Below are positions 9,980-19,484 of a stretch of DNA of 64,000 nucleotides, piece after piece. Positions within the stretch are counted from its first letter, which is position 1. The number at the start of each line of letters is the position of its first letter. Both the position numbers and the translations under genes were made by a program. Location: NCBI RefSeq assembly GCF_003610295.1, contig NZ_RAPV01000001.1, positions 5,084,001 through 5,148,000 of the forward strand, written 5' to 3'. The notes beneath the pieces are model-generated. The model had not been told where the DNA came from. It made no database searches and saw only the letters and a list, made by a program, of their open reading frames with translations. The stretch is from Paraburkholderia sp. BL23I1N1. Its GTDB lineage: Bacteria; Pseudomonadota; Gammaproteobacteria; Burkholderiales; Burkholderiaceae.

Positions 9980-11671
9980 ATGACTGCAGCGAAGGGCTTT
10001 CTCGAAGCGCGCGACCTGTTATTGCGCCATCGAACCGACTACGACCGCGCCTACCGCGAATTCGTGTGGCCGACGCCAGGCGAGTTCAACTGGGCGCTCG
10101 ACTACTTCGACGTAATCGCGCGAAACAACGACAACCCGGCGCTGTGGATCGTAGACGATCCGGCAGGCGACGGCTTGCGCTTCTCCTACGCGCAAATGTC
10201 GGAGCGTTCGTCGCGCATGGCGAATTTCCTGCGCGGTCTCGGCGTGGGGCGCGGCGACCGATTGCTGCTGATGCTGCCGAACCGCGTCGAACTGTGGGAC
10301 GTGATGCTCGCGGCGATGAAGCTCGGTGCGATCGTGCTGCCGGCCACCACCCAGCTTTCCGCCGACGACGTGCGCGATCGTGTGCAGATCGGCGGCGCGC
10401 AGTTCGTGGTGGTCAATAGCGCGGAACTGGCCAAGTTCGATGCACTCGAGGTGCCACTCACCCGCATCTCGGTCGGCACGCCGCGCGACGGCTGGATCGA
10501 TCTTGCCGCCGCCTATGACGCATCGCCGCAATTCACGCCGGAAGGCGTCACGCACGCCACCGATCCGCTGCTGCTGTACTTCACGTCGGGCACGACTTCG
10601 AAGCCGAAGCTGGTCGAGCACACGCACCTGAGTTACCCGGTCGGCCATCTGTCGACGATGTACTGGATCGGCTTGCAGCCCAACGACATCCATTGGAACA
10701 TCAGCTCGCCGGGTTGGGCCAAGCATGCATGGAGCTGCTTTTACGCGCCGTGGAATGCGCAGGCCTGTGTATTCGTTTTCAACTTTCCGCGCTTTGTGCC
10801 CAAAGACACGCTCGACGTGCTGGTGCGTTTCAACATCACCACGCTGTGCGCCCCGCCTACGGTCTGGCGCATGCTGGTGCAGGAGCATCTCGCCGACTAT
10901 CCGGTGAAGCTGCGCGAGATCGTCGGCGCGGGCGAGCCGTTGAATCCGGAAGTTATCGAACGCGTCAAGCATGCGTGGGGGATTACGATTCGCGACGGTT
11001 TCGGCCAGACCGAAACCACCTGCCAGATCGGCAATTCGCCAGGGCAACCAGTGGTGCCGGGTTCGATGGGCCGCCCTCTGCCGGGCTACAAGATCGAACT
11101 CCTCGATGCCGACGATCACCCCGTTAGCGAAGGCGAAATCTCGCTGCCGTTGGCCGAACGTCCGCTCGGTTTGATGACCGGCTACGCGAACAACGCCAAT
11201 GCCACCACGCAAGCCATGCGCAACGGTTTCTATCATACCTCCGACGTCGCGCTGCGCCGCGACGATGGTTACTACGTCTACGTCGGCCGCGCCGACGATG
11301 TTTTCAAATCGTCCGATTACCGGCTCAGTCCGTTCGAGCTCGAAAGCGTGCTGATCGAACACGAAGCGATCGGCGAGGCAGCGGTGGTGCCGAGCGCGGA
11401 CGCGATGCGTTTGTCGGTGCCGAAAGCATTCGTCACCGTGCGTCAGGGCTACGAAGCCGGCCCCGAACTCGCGCGTGCGGTCTTCGCGTTTTCGCGTGAA
11501 AAGCTCGCACCGTACAAGCGCATTCGCCGCCTGCAATTCAGTGAATTACCGAAAACCATCTCCGGCAAGATCCGCCGTGTCGAATTGCGTCGCCGCGAAA
11601 TGGAGCGCGAGGCCGAACCCGCGCGCCTGCCCGGTGAGTATTGGGAAGAGGACTTCCCGGATCTGCGTTGA
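9980..11671 (+). CDS. AMP-binding acyl-CoA synthetase
   Basis: ANL-superfamily ligase of 563 residues that adenylates a carboxylic acid and transfers it to CoA. Seen: the P-loop YFTSGTTSKPKLVEHTH (about residue 200), RDGFGQTETT, the hinge region VGRADDVFKSSDYR and the C-terminal catalytic lysine motif KTISGKIRR. The sequence (WAKHAWSCFYAPW) resembles the medium-chain/ACSM type, usually active on short or branched acids. In this operon it may activate isobutyrate or another branched acid. I use the ATG at 9980; a TTG four codons earlier is also in frame. Confidence 0.85.
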   Translation: MTAAKGFLEARDLLLRHRTDYDRAYREFVWPTPGEFNWALDYFDVIARNNDNPALWIVDDPAGDGLRFSYAQMSERSSRMANFLRGLGVGRGDRLLLMLPNRVELWDVMLAAMKLGAIVLPATTQLSADDVRDRVQIGGAQFVVVNSAELAKFDALEVPLTRISVGTPRDGWIDLAAAYDASPQFTPEGVTHATDPLLLYFTSGTTSKPKLVEHTHLSYPVGHLSTMYWIGLQPNDIHWNISSPGWAKHAWSCFYAPWNAQACVFVFNFPRFVPKDTLDVLVRFNITTLCAPPTVWRMLVQEHLADYPVKLREIVGAGEPLNPEVIERVKHAWGITIRDGFGQTETTCQIGNSPGQPVVPGSMGRPLPGYKIELLDADDHPVSEGEISLPLAERPLGLMTGYANNANATTQAMRNGFYHTSDVALRRDDGYYVYVGRADDVFKSSDYRLSPFELESVLIEHEAIGEAAVVPSADAMRLSVPKAFVTVRQGYEAGPELARAVFAFSREKLAPYKRIRRLQFSELPKTISGKIRRVELRRREMEREAEPARLPGEYWEEDFPDLR

Positions 11672-11730
11672 TACTTTTTATTCCCAGTCACTGCCCAGCC
11701 GATACGCGGCTACTGCACAGGAGTTCCAGC

Positions 11731-13248
11731 ATGAGCGCAATTGCTTCGAGCCATCCCGCCACCGTCAAACTGCTGATCAACGGCGAGTTCGTCGAATCCA
11801 AAACCACCGAATGGCGCGACATCGTCAATCCGGCCACGCAAGAGGTACTCGCCCGCGTGCCGTTCGCCACCGCCGATGAGGTGAACGAAGCGATTCGCTC
11901 GGCGCATGCCGCGTTCAAGACGTGGAAGGACACGCCGGTCGGCGCGCGCATGCGCATCATGCTGAAATTCCAGGCGCTGATTCGCGAGCATTCGCCGCGC
12001 ATCGCCAGGACCTTGAGCGCCGAGCAGGGCAAGACGATTCCCGATGCCGAAGGCGATATTTTCCGTGGGCTTGAAGTGGTTGAGCACGCCTGCTCGATCG
12101 GCACCTTGCAGCAGGGCGAGTTTGCCGAGAACGTGGCGGGCGGTGTGGACACCTACACGTTGCGTCAGCCGATCGGCGTCTGCGCCGGCATCACGCCGTT
12201 CAATTTCCCCGCGATGATCCCGTTGTGGATGTTCCCGATGGCGATCGTCTGCGGCAATACGTTCGTGCTGAAGCCGTCCGAGCAGGATCCGTTATCGACC
12301 ATGCAACTTGTCGAACTGGCGCTTGAAGCCGGTGTGCCGAAGGGCGTGCTGAATGTCGTGCACGGCGGCAAGGATGTGGTCGACGCGCTCTGCACGCACG
12401 ATCTCGTAAAAGCGATTTCCTTCGTCGGGTCGACGGCCGTCGGCACGCATGTTTATCGCCTCGGCAGCGAACACGGCAAGCGCGTGCAATCGATGATGGG
12501 CGCCAAGAATCACGCCGTGGTGCTGCCCGATGCGAACCGCGAGCAGACACTGAATGCGCTGGCCGGCGCCGGTTTCGGCGCGGCGGGGCAGCGTTGCATG
12601 GCGACCTCGGTGGTCGTGCTGGTCGGCGCGGCGCAGCAGTGGCTGCCCGATCTGGTCGCGAAGGCGAAGACGTTGAAGGTCAACGCAGGTAACGAGCCGA
12701 ATACGGATATCGGCCCGGTGGTCTCGCGCGCCGCGAAGCAGCGCATTCTCGGCCTGATCGAAACGGGTGTGAAAGAGGGCGCGACGCTGGCGCTCGACGG
12801 CCGCGGCGTGACGGTGCCGGGCTACGAGCTAGGCAACTTCATCGGCCCGACGGTCTTCACCGATGTCACCACGGAGATGGAAATTTATCGCCATGAAATC
12901 TTCGGCCCGGTGCTGGTGGTGCTGAATGCCGCCACGCTGGATGATGCGATCGCGCTCGTCAACCGCAATCCGTTCGGCAACGGCGTGGGTCTCTTCACGC
13001 AAAGCGGCGCGGCGGCGCGCAAATTCCAGAGCGAGATCGATATCGGCCAGGTCGGCATCAACATTCCGATTCCGGTGCCCGTGCCGTTCTTCAGCTTTAC
13101 CGGCTCGCGCGGCTCGAAACTCGGCGACCTCGGCCCGTACGGCAAGCAGGTCGTGCAGTTCTACACGCAGACCAAAACCGTCACCGCCCGCTGGTTCGAC
13201 GACGACACCGTCAACTACGGCGTCAACACGACCATCAGCCTGCGCTGA
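11731..13248 (+). CDS. mmsA: CoA-acylating methylmalonate-semialdehyde dehydrogenase
   Basis: NAD- and CoA-dependent aldehyde dehydrogenase of 505 residues that converts methylmalonate semialdehyde to propionyl-CoA, last step of valine breakdown. The MmsA-specific features are visible: TPFNFPAMIPLWMFPMAI, the nucleophile in GAAGQRCMATS, EIFGPVLVV, and the C-terminal PVPFFSFTGSRGSKLGD. The ATG at 11731 follows AGGAGTT with good spacing. mmsB begins 27 bases downstream, so the two are co-transcribed as in Pseudomonas. Confidence 0.95.
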   Translation: MSAIASSHPATVKLLINGEFVESKTTEWRDIVNPATQEVLARVPFATADEVNEAIRSAHAAFKTWKDTPVGARMRIMLKFQALIREHSPRIARTLSAEQGKTIPDAEGDIFRGLEVVEHACSIGTLQQGEFAENVAGGVDTYTLRQPIGVCAGITPFNFPAMIPLWMFPMAIVCGNTFVLKPSEQDPLSTMQLVELALEAGVPKGVLNVVHGGKDVVDALCTHDLVKAISFVGSTAVGTHVYRLGSEHGKRVQSMMGAKNHAVVLPDANREQTLNALAGAGFGAAGQRCMATSVVVLVGAAQQWLPDLVAKAKTLKVNAGNEPNTDIGPVVSRAAKQRILGLIETGVKEGATLALDGRGVTVPGYELGNFIGPTVFTDVTTEMEIYRHEIFGPVLVVLNAATLDDAIALVNRNPFGNGVGLFTQSGAAARKFQSEIDIGQVGINIPIPVPVPFFSFTGSRGSKLGDLGPYGKQVVQFYTQTKTVTARWFDDDTVNYGVNTTISLR

Positions 13249-13275
13249 GCCCTCGGGTCTATTGGAGACGGCATC

Positions 13276-14169
13276 ATGAGAATAGGCTTTATCGGACTTG
13301 GCAACATGGGCGCGCCGATGGCGCTCAACCTGCTCAAGGCGGGTCACGCGGTCAATGTATTCGACCTCAACGCAGAAGCGGTGCAGGCGCTCGTCAAGGC
13401 GGGCGCCAACGCGGCAGGGTCCCCGAAAGCGGCGGTGACCGACGTCGAATGTGTGATCACCATGCTGCCCGCGGCCGCGCACGTGCGCAGTGTGCTGTCA
13501 GCAGATGACGGCGTGTTCGCGGGCATCACGGAAGGCGTGACCATCATCGATTCGAGCACCATCGACCCGGCCAGCGTGAAGGCGTTTGCCGAACTTGCCG
13601 AGCAACGCGGCAATACCTTTGTCGACGCCCCCGTCTCGGGCGGCACCAGCGGCGCGGCGGCGGGCAAGCTGACCTTTATGGTCGGCGGCAGTGCGAGCGT
13701 GTATGAACAGGTGAAGCCGGTGTTGTCGGCGATGGGCAAGAACATCGTGCATTGCGGCGAGACCGGCACCGGCCAGGTCGCGAAGATCTGCAACAACCTC
13801 GTGCTCGGCATCACGATGGCAGGCGTGGCCGAGGCGATGTCGCTGGGCGAAGCGCTCGGCATCGACGCAAAAGTGCTGGGCGCCATCATCAATACCTCGA
13901 CGGGCCGCTGCTGGAGTTCGGATACATATAACCCGATGCCCGGCGTGATCGAAACCGCGCCGTCCACGCGCGGCTATACCGGCGGCTTCGGCACCGATCT
14001 GATGTTGAAGGACCTGGGCCTCGCCACCGACGCCGCGAAATTCGCGCGTCAACCGGTGTATCTCGGCGCTTTGGCTCAGCAGCTTTATCAGACGATGAGC
14101 ACGAAGGGCGCGGGACGTCTGGACTTCTCGGCGGTGATCAAGCTGTACCGTAAAGATGGGGATGCGTGA
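13276..14169 (+). CDS. mmsB: 3-hydroxyisobutyrate dehydrogenase
   Basis: NAD-dependent dehydrogenase of 297 residues that makes methylmalonate semialdehyde from 3-hydroxyisobutyrate. N-terminal Rossmann motif GFIGLGNMGAPMA, substrate-binding DAPVSGGTSGAAAG, and the catalytic-lysine helix GQVAKICNN are all present, and the length is standard. It overlaps the following enoyl-CoA hydratase gene by one base (TGATG), and follows mmsA directly, supporting one operon for valine catabolism. Confidence 0.95.
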   Translation: MRIGFIGLGNMGAPMALNLLKAGHAVNVFDLNAEAVQALVKAGANAAGSPKAAVTDVECVITMLPAAAHVRSVLSADDGVFAGITEGVTIIDSSTIDPASVKAFAELAEQRGNTFVDAPVSGGTSGAAAGKLTFMVGGSASVYEQVKPVLSAMGKNIVHCGETGTGQVAKICNNLVLGITMAGVAEAMSLGEALGIDAKVLGAIINTSTGRCWSSDTYNPMPGVIETAPSTRGYTGGFGTDLMLKDLGLATDAAKFARQPVYLGALAQQLYQTMSTKGAGRLDFSAVIKLYRKDGDA

Positions 14170-14969
14170 TGATCGAACTCGACTACGCACACGACGGCGC
14201 CGTTGCGCTGCTGACGCTTAAACGGCCGCCCGCGAACGCGTTCACGCCAGAGGGCTTGCTGCTGTTGCAGCAGACCGTCGAGCGTCTGAACGGCGAAGCG
14301 CGCGTGCGGGCCATCGTGATTACGGGTGACGGCCCCAAGTTCTTCAGCGCGGGTGCCGACCTGAATACGTTCGCTGACGGCAATCGCGAGGTCGCGCGCA
14401 CGGCGGCGACGCGCTTTGGCGCGGCGTTCGAGACCTTGCAGAACGCACGGCCGGTGGTGATTGCCGCGATCAACGGTTACGCGATGGGCGGTGGACTCGA
14501 ATGCGCGCTGGCCTGCGATATCCGCATCGCGGAGCAACACGCGTTGATGGCGCTGCCCGAAACGGCGGTGGGCTTGCTGCCATGCGGTTGCGGCACGCAG
14601 ACGCTGCCGTGGCTGGTCGGCGAAGGCTGGGCCAAGAGGATGATCCTGACCGGCGAACGCGTCGATGCAGCGACCGCATTGCGTATAGGTCTGGTCGAGG
14701 AAGTGGTGGAAAAGGGCGCCGCGCGCGAGGCCGCGTTGACCATGGCGGCGCGTGTTGCGAGCCTTAGCCCGCAAGCGGTCGGCTTCAGCAAAACGCTGAT
14801 TCATCAGGGCCGTAACGGCGTGCCGCGCGCGGCGGCTTTGGCGGTGGAGCGGGAACGCTTTGTCGATCTGTTCGACGGCGCCGATCAGCGTGAAGGCGTC
14901 AATGCGTTTCTCGAGAAACGTGCGCCACGGTGGCAGGTGACGCAGGCTGGGCAGGAGACCGATCGATGA
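14169..14969 (+). CDS. enoyl-CoA hydratase
   Basis: Crotonase-fold enzyme of 266 residues. The two oxyanion-hole segments FSAGADLNTF and GYAMGGGLECALACD are present, and the glutamates expected for water addition lie around PETAVGLLPCGCG. In this operon it should hydrate methacrylyl-CoA to 3-hydroxyisobutyryl-CoA. Its ATG overlaps the mmsB stop by one base, and its own stop overlaps the next start (ATGA), so translation is coupled on both sides. Confidence 0.88.
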   Translation: MIELDYAHDGAVALLTLKRPPANAFTPEGLLLLQQTVERLNGEARVRAIVITGDGPKFFSAGADLNTFADGNREVARTAATRFGAAFETLQNARPVVIAAINGYAMGGGLECALACDIRIAEQHALMALPETAVGLLPCGCGTQTLPWLVGEGWAKRMILTGERVDAATALRIGLVEEVVEKGAAREAALTMAARVASLSPQAVGFSKTLIHQGRNGVPRAAALAVERERFVDLFDGADQREGVNAFLEKRAPRWQVTQAGQETDR

Positions 14970-16105
14970 TCGCCGTGCAGAGCGTCGCGCTCGATACGGG
15001 CGTCGAAGCGGAGCGCGAGATTCTGTTTCGCGTGGTCAACCGTGTGGCGATCATCACGCTGAACCGGCCTGCCGCGCTCAATGCACTGTCGCACGCGATG
15101 GTGCGCGAGCTTGCCGTGCTGGTCGAGCATTGTCGTACCGACGACGGCATCGTTGCTCTCGTGCTGAAAGGCGCGGGCGCCAAGGGTTTTTGCGGCGGCG
15201 GCGACGTGCGCGAGGTGCATCGGCTCGCGAAGAATGGCGATAGCCGGTGGCTCGCGTTTTTCGTCGATGAGTACCGGCTCGACTATGCGCTGCACACGTT
15301 TCCGAAACCGGTGGTCGCCTTGCTCGACGGTATTTCGATGGGCGGCGGCATGGGGCTCGGGCAGGCGGCGCGGCTGCGTATCGTCACGGAGCGCAGCAAG
15401 ATCGCGATGCCGGAGACGCGTATCGGATTTCTGCCCGATGTCGGTGCGACGCGCTTTCTGAGCGTGATGCCGGCGGAGGTCGAACTGTATGTTGGGCTTA
15501 CCGGCGTGACTTTATCAGGTGCGGATGCGGTGCGTTTGCAACTGGCGGATTTGTGCGTGCCGGCGGAGTGGCTTGGGACGTTTGAAGAGCGACTGCAGAG
15601 GATGTTGCATGCGGGGGATTTGATGGTTGCATTGAGGGCTGTGTTCGAGCCGCCGTGCAATATCATTCCGCATGCTGCTTTGGGGCCTTTTACTCAGTTG
15701 ATTCTGAGGCATTTTGATCGGCGTTCTAGCGTTGAGCGGATTGTTGCAACGTTGCGTCATGATCTGCAGCGCGAGCCGCCGCGTGAGGTGAGGCAGTGGT
15801 TGCAGTCTGCTTATGATGCGATGGTTGGGCATTCGCCTACGATGCTGTATGTCACGCGTGAGGCTTTGTTGCGTGGGCGGCAGATGAGCCTGGCTGAGTG
15901 CTTTCGGATGGAGCTTGGTATTGTTAAGCGGGTTGTCGAGGAGGGGGATTTTTGTGAAGGTGTGCGGGCGCAGTTGATCGATAAGGATCGCAAGAGTCGA
16001 TGGGCGCCGGCGACTATCGCCGAGGTTCGGGCGGAACGGGTTCGGTACTTTTTGACTTCGCCGTGGAAGAGGGAGACGCATCCGCTGGGTGGGTTGGGGG
16101 CGTGA
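14966..16105 (+). CDS. 3-hydroxyisobutyryl-CoA hydrolase
   Basis: Crotonase-superfamily thioesterase of 379 residues that releases 3-hydroxyisobutyrate from its CoA ester, giving the substrate for mmsB. The subgroup signature is clear: GFCGGGDVREV, GISMGGGMGLGQ and MPETRIGFLPDVGATRFL, with the longer C-terminal extension that distinguishes these hydrolases from hydratases. The ATG at 14966 overlaps the preceding stop by four bases. Last gene of the operon; codon use becomes visibly less biased towards GC at its 3' end. Confidence 0.92.
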   Translation: MIAVQSVALDTGVEAEREILFRVVNRVAIITLNRPAALNALSHAMVRELAVLVEHCRTDDGIVALVLKGAGAKGFCGGGDVREVHRLAKNGDSRWLAFFVDEYRLDYALHTFPKPVVALLDGISMGGGMGLGQAARLRIVTERSKIAMPETRIGFLPDVGATRFLSVMPAEVELYVGLTGVTLSGADAVRLQLADLCVPAEWLGTFEERLQRMLHAGDLMVALRAVFEPPCNIIPHAALGPFTQLILRHFDRRSSVERIVATLRHDLQREPPREVRQWLQSAYDAMVGHSPTMLYVTREALLRGRQMSLAECFRMELGIVKRVVEEGDFCEGVRAQLIDKDRKSRWAPATIAEVRAERVRYFLTSPWKRETHPLGGLGA

Positions 16106-16198
16106 TGTGGTTGGTGGTTGTTCTTCTGTTTTCCTATTGGGTTGGCCTTTCCTTGATTTGTTAGTGGTCTATTAGCGTCGCCCCTGTGCGGGGCGGCA

Positions 16199-16239
16199 CC
16201 TACTTTTCTTTGCCTGGGGCCGCCGCAAAGAAAAGTAGG
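16199..16239. terminator. 15-bp perfect inverted repeat between convergent genes
   Basis: CCTACTTTTCTTTGC (16199-16213) and its exact complement GCAAAGAAAAGTAGG (16225-16239) are separated by 11 bases. It lies between the ends of the convergent valine operon and MFS gene, so it could act as a bidirectional terminator. I believe this is one copy of a long repeat dispersed in Burkholderia-group genomes, together with the sequence to about 16340, but that cannot be tested here. Confidence 0.65.
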
Positions 16240-16408
16240 CAAAAGAAAGCGGCTCACACCGCCAGCTCATAAGCGGGGCCCCCGCGCAGCCGCGGTAGTG
16301 GTGCATCTGGAATCTGTGTTCTCGCACATTCAGCCCTGGTGACAAGGCCGTCATACTTCCGGCGGCGCTGCGCGCGCCGACGGGTGCTTCTGCGGGGAGG
16401 CTTGCTCG

Positions 16409-17551
16409 TTAGCCTTCTCCTACTGTGTCGCCTCTCAGTATGCCTGTCGATGGTTTTGCCGTTTGCGCGCCGTGCACTCGGGAAACCCAAAATACCCCGA
16501 TTAGCGCAACCGCGACGCCGAGCCATCCCACGGTTCCGTACCCCGTGATCTGGCCGGTCGGTGAGTTGCTCAGCATCAAGCCGCCAATCCATGCGCCACA
16601 TCCCGTGCCGACTGCCTGTAGGGCACTGTTGGCGCTTAGGAAGGCGCCCCGGCGCGCAGGTTCCGGGACGGTCGTTAGGAGTGCCTGCATAGGTATCATT
16701 CGTCCCGACATCAACACCATGAAAAATGGGAAGAACATCACCAGCGCATAGAACGGCAAGTCCGGCAGATGCGTCACGAACAGAACGGGCAAAAACGAAA
16801 GGATCACCGCAATCCGGAATACGCGTCGCGTGCCGAATCGATCTGCAAGTCGGCCAACCCGGCGCGATGTGAAGAACGTTGCCGCGCCACCCGCCATATA
16901 CAGCCACGACAACTGCGCGGGAGCCACGCCGTGATTGGCAACCAATACCGGTGAGATAAACGGAATCACCACCATATGCGCGATCATCATCATGAACGTC
17001 AGCGCAAACGCATTCATATGCCGAGGGTTGCTCAACAAGCGCCACAAATCAGGCAATACCTCGCCAAGCGATGGCTGGCGGCGGCTCAAATGCTCGGCAA
17101 GCGACGGGACCAACCGCCAGCCAACCACCCAGATCAACAGCGACAGCACCACCAGCAAATAGAACGGCGCGGCCCAGGTGAAGTGCGCGCCCAACATCAC
17201 GCCAGCCGGCACGCCGGCAATCGCGGCCAATGAAAAGGCAGTCATGATCGTGCCAGTCGCGGCGCCGCGGCGTTGCACCGGAATCACGTCGCCGACGATC
17301 GCCATGATCACGGACCCCAATACGCCCCCCGTAATGCCCGCAAAAGCGCGCGCGACAAGCAGAAGAGGAAAGCTGCTCGACAATGCGCATGCAAGGTTCG
17401 ACAGCGCGAACAGCGCATAAACGGTCAGCAACAAACGACGCCGGTCGAAGCGGTCGATATAGGTGGCCGCGAACAATCCCGACAGCCCCGAACACCATGA
17501 ATACGCAGACACCGCCGTCGCAAATGCGGCCGGTGTTGGTCGGGGAACCAT
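16409..17551 (-). pseudogene. MFS efflux-type transporter, N-terminus missing
   Basis: Drug/sugar-efflux type major facilitator (AraJ-like) of 380 residues from the first ATG. The A-loop motif is present close to the N-terminus (ATYIDRFDRRR), with VARAFAGITGGVLG and the second-half loop VGRLADRFGTRRV further on. Intact relatives have a first membrane helix and about 40 residues before the segment ATAVSAYSWCSG; here that part is absent and the sequence upstream switches abruptly to AT-rich DNA. I therefore read it as truncated at about 17545 by a rearrangement. A shortened protein could still be translated from 17551 but would lack helix 1. Confidence 0.72.
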
Positions 17552-18482
17552 TAATCTTTAACTTGGGAAGGAGATAAGTGCCGATTCTTCCTTTTTTTAA
17601 GCCCAACATTGCGTTGAAAACGAAGGTCAGGAAGCAAATAAGTCTGTATTCTTGGTGAAAGGTAGTTTACGTACTTTGGCTGGGAGGCTGGTACGTTTTT
17701 GCACCCCCACTTCGTGGATGAAAGGGGGCCGGGCACGCTGACGGTTCGGCTATTTTGATCATTTTGATATGCGGATTTGTAATTTTAGATATATCTAAAG
17801 ATATCTTCATACAGTTGATCACCTTATACATCGCCATCGATATATCGGGAGACAACAAAGTCTGCGGGAAGCAGAAATTGGCCGTTCAGAGACAATAAAG
17901 TCTGCGGCAACGCCAATTTTCGTTGTGCGATGCACAATTTTTAGAGAGGTTTAGAGCGGTGATTGGCCTTCAGTGCGGCTGCGGCGATGCAAGGCGCGAA
18001 CAGACAAAGCTTGGTGAGATGCTTGGAGAGATCGAAGCCACGCGAAAATATCGGAAGCGAGCGATCGCCTGTCGTGAGTCGCTGAGGCAAGTCGACATCT
18101 GACCAACTGGGTCGTGCCTTTAGCCTTGACTATGCGTGAGAAAGCCACACGGTCCAGCTTATTGCGGGAACGCCCGGCACAGTGAAAGCGGTAGTTGGAG
18201 GGTTGCCGATCCGCTTGTCGGCGACAGGCAACGGAACTAGGAATAACCGCAAATCCGCTTTGGTGCCGCTTCCTGGCTTGATGGCAGGGGCGAAATCTCT
18301 AACACAAGAAACTCGGGTCGTTTCGCAGCTTGGGAACGGGTATGCCGCGAGCAAGGACGACCTACGACCCGCGCCTTAATGGCAAGCAGTGCAAATCTGG
18401 AGAATGCGGGTTTCGCGCGTGCCGTCGCGATCCCGGAGGACCTCACCGGTCGCGCACTGCGGAGTGAACGACCAAAGTCGCG
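17552..18482. other. AT-rich junction and gene-poor stretch
   Basis: From 17552 to about 17950 the base composition is much more AT-rich than the surroundings. No gene is convincing. On the minus strand short frames at 17951-18148 and 18130-18354 have a gene-like look but no recognisable family and no good start; they could be pieces of a dead element. This marks the left side of the accessory region. Confidence 0.5.
17849..17907. repeat. 19-bp direct repeats 40 bp apart
   Basis: GAGACAACAAAGTCTGCGG at 17849-17867 and GAGACAATAAAGTCTGCGG at 17889-17907 differ at one base and start exactly 40 bases apart. Each contains the dyad AGAC-N6-GTCT. The regular spacing suggests protein-binding sites or the end of a mobile element. 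Confidence 0.6.
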
Positions 18483-18869
18483 CTACCGACGTGCAGGGCC
18501 TTTGTTGCCCGTTCTGTGTTCGTGTGCGGGTGGCAACCGGCTGCATAGATCCTTGACCAGCGTTCCCACCCACGCGCGATCGTCGCTGCCGAGCCGCGCG
18601 AGCTGCTCCGCGATCTCCAGGCTGACATCTGTTGGCCGGTCGGACGCGCGCCTGAGGAGCGTCGAGACCGGAATCTTGTAGAGGTCCGCTAGCTCCAGTA
18701 GACGCGGGATGGTCGGCCAATGCGCGCCGCGCTCAAAGCGACTTACCGTTTCGACAAAAACGCCGAGATGCTCGGCCACCTGCTCCTGCGTCAGTTCTGC
18801 ATCGGCTCGGGCCGCTGCCAATGCGCGCCCCAGATGCTTTGCACTTTTCTGCTCGTTCACGGCAGTCAA
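18483..18869 (-). CDS. XRE family transcriptional regulator
   Basis: Regulator of 128 residues with a single N-terminal Cro/C1 helix-turn-helix, about residues 12-66: LGRALAAARADAELTQEQ, then VAEHLGVFVETVSRFERG with the recognition helix, and WPTIPRLLELADLYKIPVS. The C-terminal half, about 60 residues, is not recognised and ends in a basic tail. It is divergent from the hypothetical gene at 19012, and two dyads in the 142-base gap could be its operators. XRE proteins of this size often control neighbouring accessory genes. Confidence 0.85.
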   Translation of the reverse strand: MTAVNEQKSAKHLGRALAAARADAELTQEQVAEHLGVFVETVSRFERGAHWPTIPRLLELADLYKIPVSTLLRRASDRPTDVSLEIAEQLARLGSDDRAWVGTLVKDLCSRLPPAHEHRTGNKGPARR

Positions 18870-18881
18870 AAGTCACCATTT

Positions 18882-18965
18882 CATGTTGTCATCCAACATG
18901 GAATAGTCTCTTCAATGCGCCGATCTGATAACATCACTTTATATTGGTAGACAACATTAATTGTC
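18882..18965. promoter_or_regulatory. candidate XRE operators (two dyads)
   Basis: CATGTTG-N5-CAACATG at 18882-18900 lies just upstream of the XRE start, and GACAA-N6-TTGTC at 18950-18965 lies closer to the gene at 19012. Both are perfect dyads sharing the core TTG/CAA. Their position between divergent genes suggests autoregulation and control of the neighbour. Confidence 0.5.
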
Positions 18966-19011
18966 GTCTTGTCGTGTATTTTGCTTTCCAAAGTCACCGT
19001 AAGGGAGAGAT

Positions 19012-19479
19012 ATGTTGTTCACAGATGCAAACTGGGCCGAGTCGAGTGCGTTCCGGCGCGCCATCGCGAAGCCGTTCCAGCCTTGGAGGTGTGTGGGATG
19101 GACAGGCGACACGATCTGTTTTTGGGTTTTCCCCGCGCCCCAGCCTGACCGGACCGACGCGCTGCCCGACGGGTTGCTGGTCGTCGACCCGGTGGCGCTT
19201 CTCGATATCGCGAGTGAACTGACGCCAGGGACCTTCTCCGTGTACGTGATGGATGCGCCCGCCGATGACCGGCCATCTGCGCGAATGCGGCGCGTGACAG
19301 GCTTGCTGACCCAGCAGCAAGTTATCGCGCCGGCATATGACTACTGGTACAGGACGGAAGAGGGCAATCTGCATCCCTGCTCCCGGCTGCAGCATTGTCT
19401 TTCCAACGACGCCTCGTTGCAGCTTGCACTCAACCTGGACGCACAGGATTGCAATGAACCGGTTGTGGACGCACGGTAG
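19012..19479 (+). CDS. hypothetical protein
   Basis: Protein of 155 residues with no recognised domain, no signal peptide and no membrane segment. It is acidic and tryptophan/proline-rich near the start (PFQPWRCVGWTGD). AAGGGAGAG six bases before the ATG is a good ribosome binding site, which favours a real gene. It is divergent from the XRE regulator and is followed directly by the wrecked AbiEi-like copy, so it may have been part of a small accessory operon. Confidence 0.55.
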   Translation: MLFTDANWAESSAFRRAIAKPFQPWRCVGWTGDTICFWVFPAPQPDRTDALPDGLLVVDPVALLDIASELTPGTFSVYVMDAPADDRPSARMRRVTGLLTQQQVIAPAYDYWYRTEEGNLHPCSRLQHCLSNDASLQLALNLDAQDCNEPVVDAR

Positions 19480-19484
19480 TCGAA

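Noticed and set aside
10019..11536. 505-codon minus-strand open frame over the acyl-CoA synthetase
   Set aside because: Shadow of a gene with full AMP-binding motifs; no ribosome binding site or recognisable domain.
17951..18354. Short minus-strand frames in the gene-poor stretch
   Set aside because: They overlap in different frames and have no recognisable family; at best relics of an element I cannot name.
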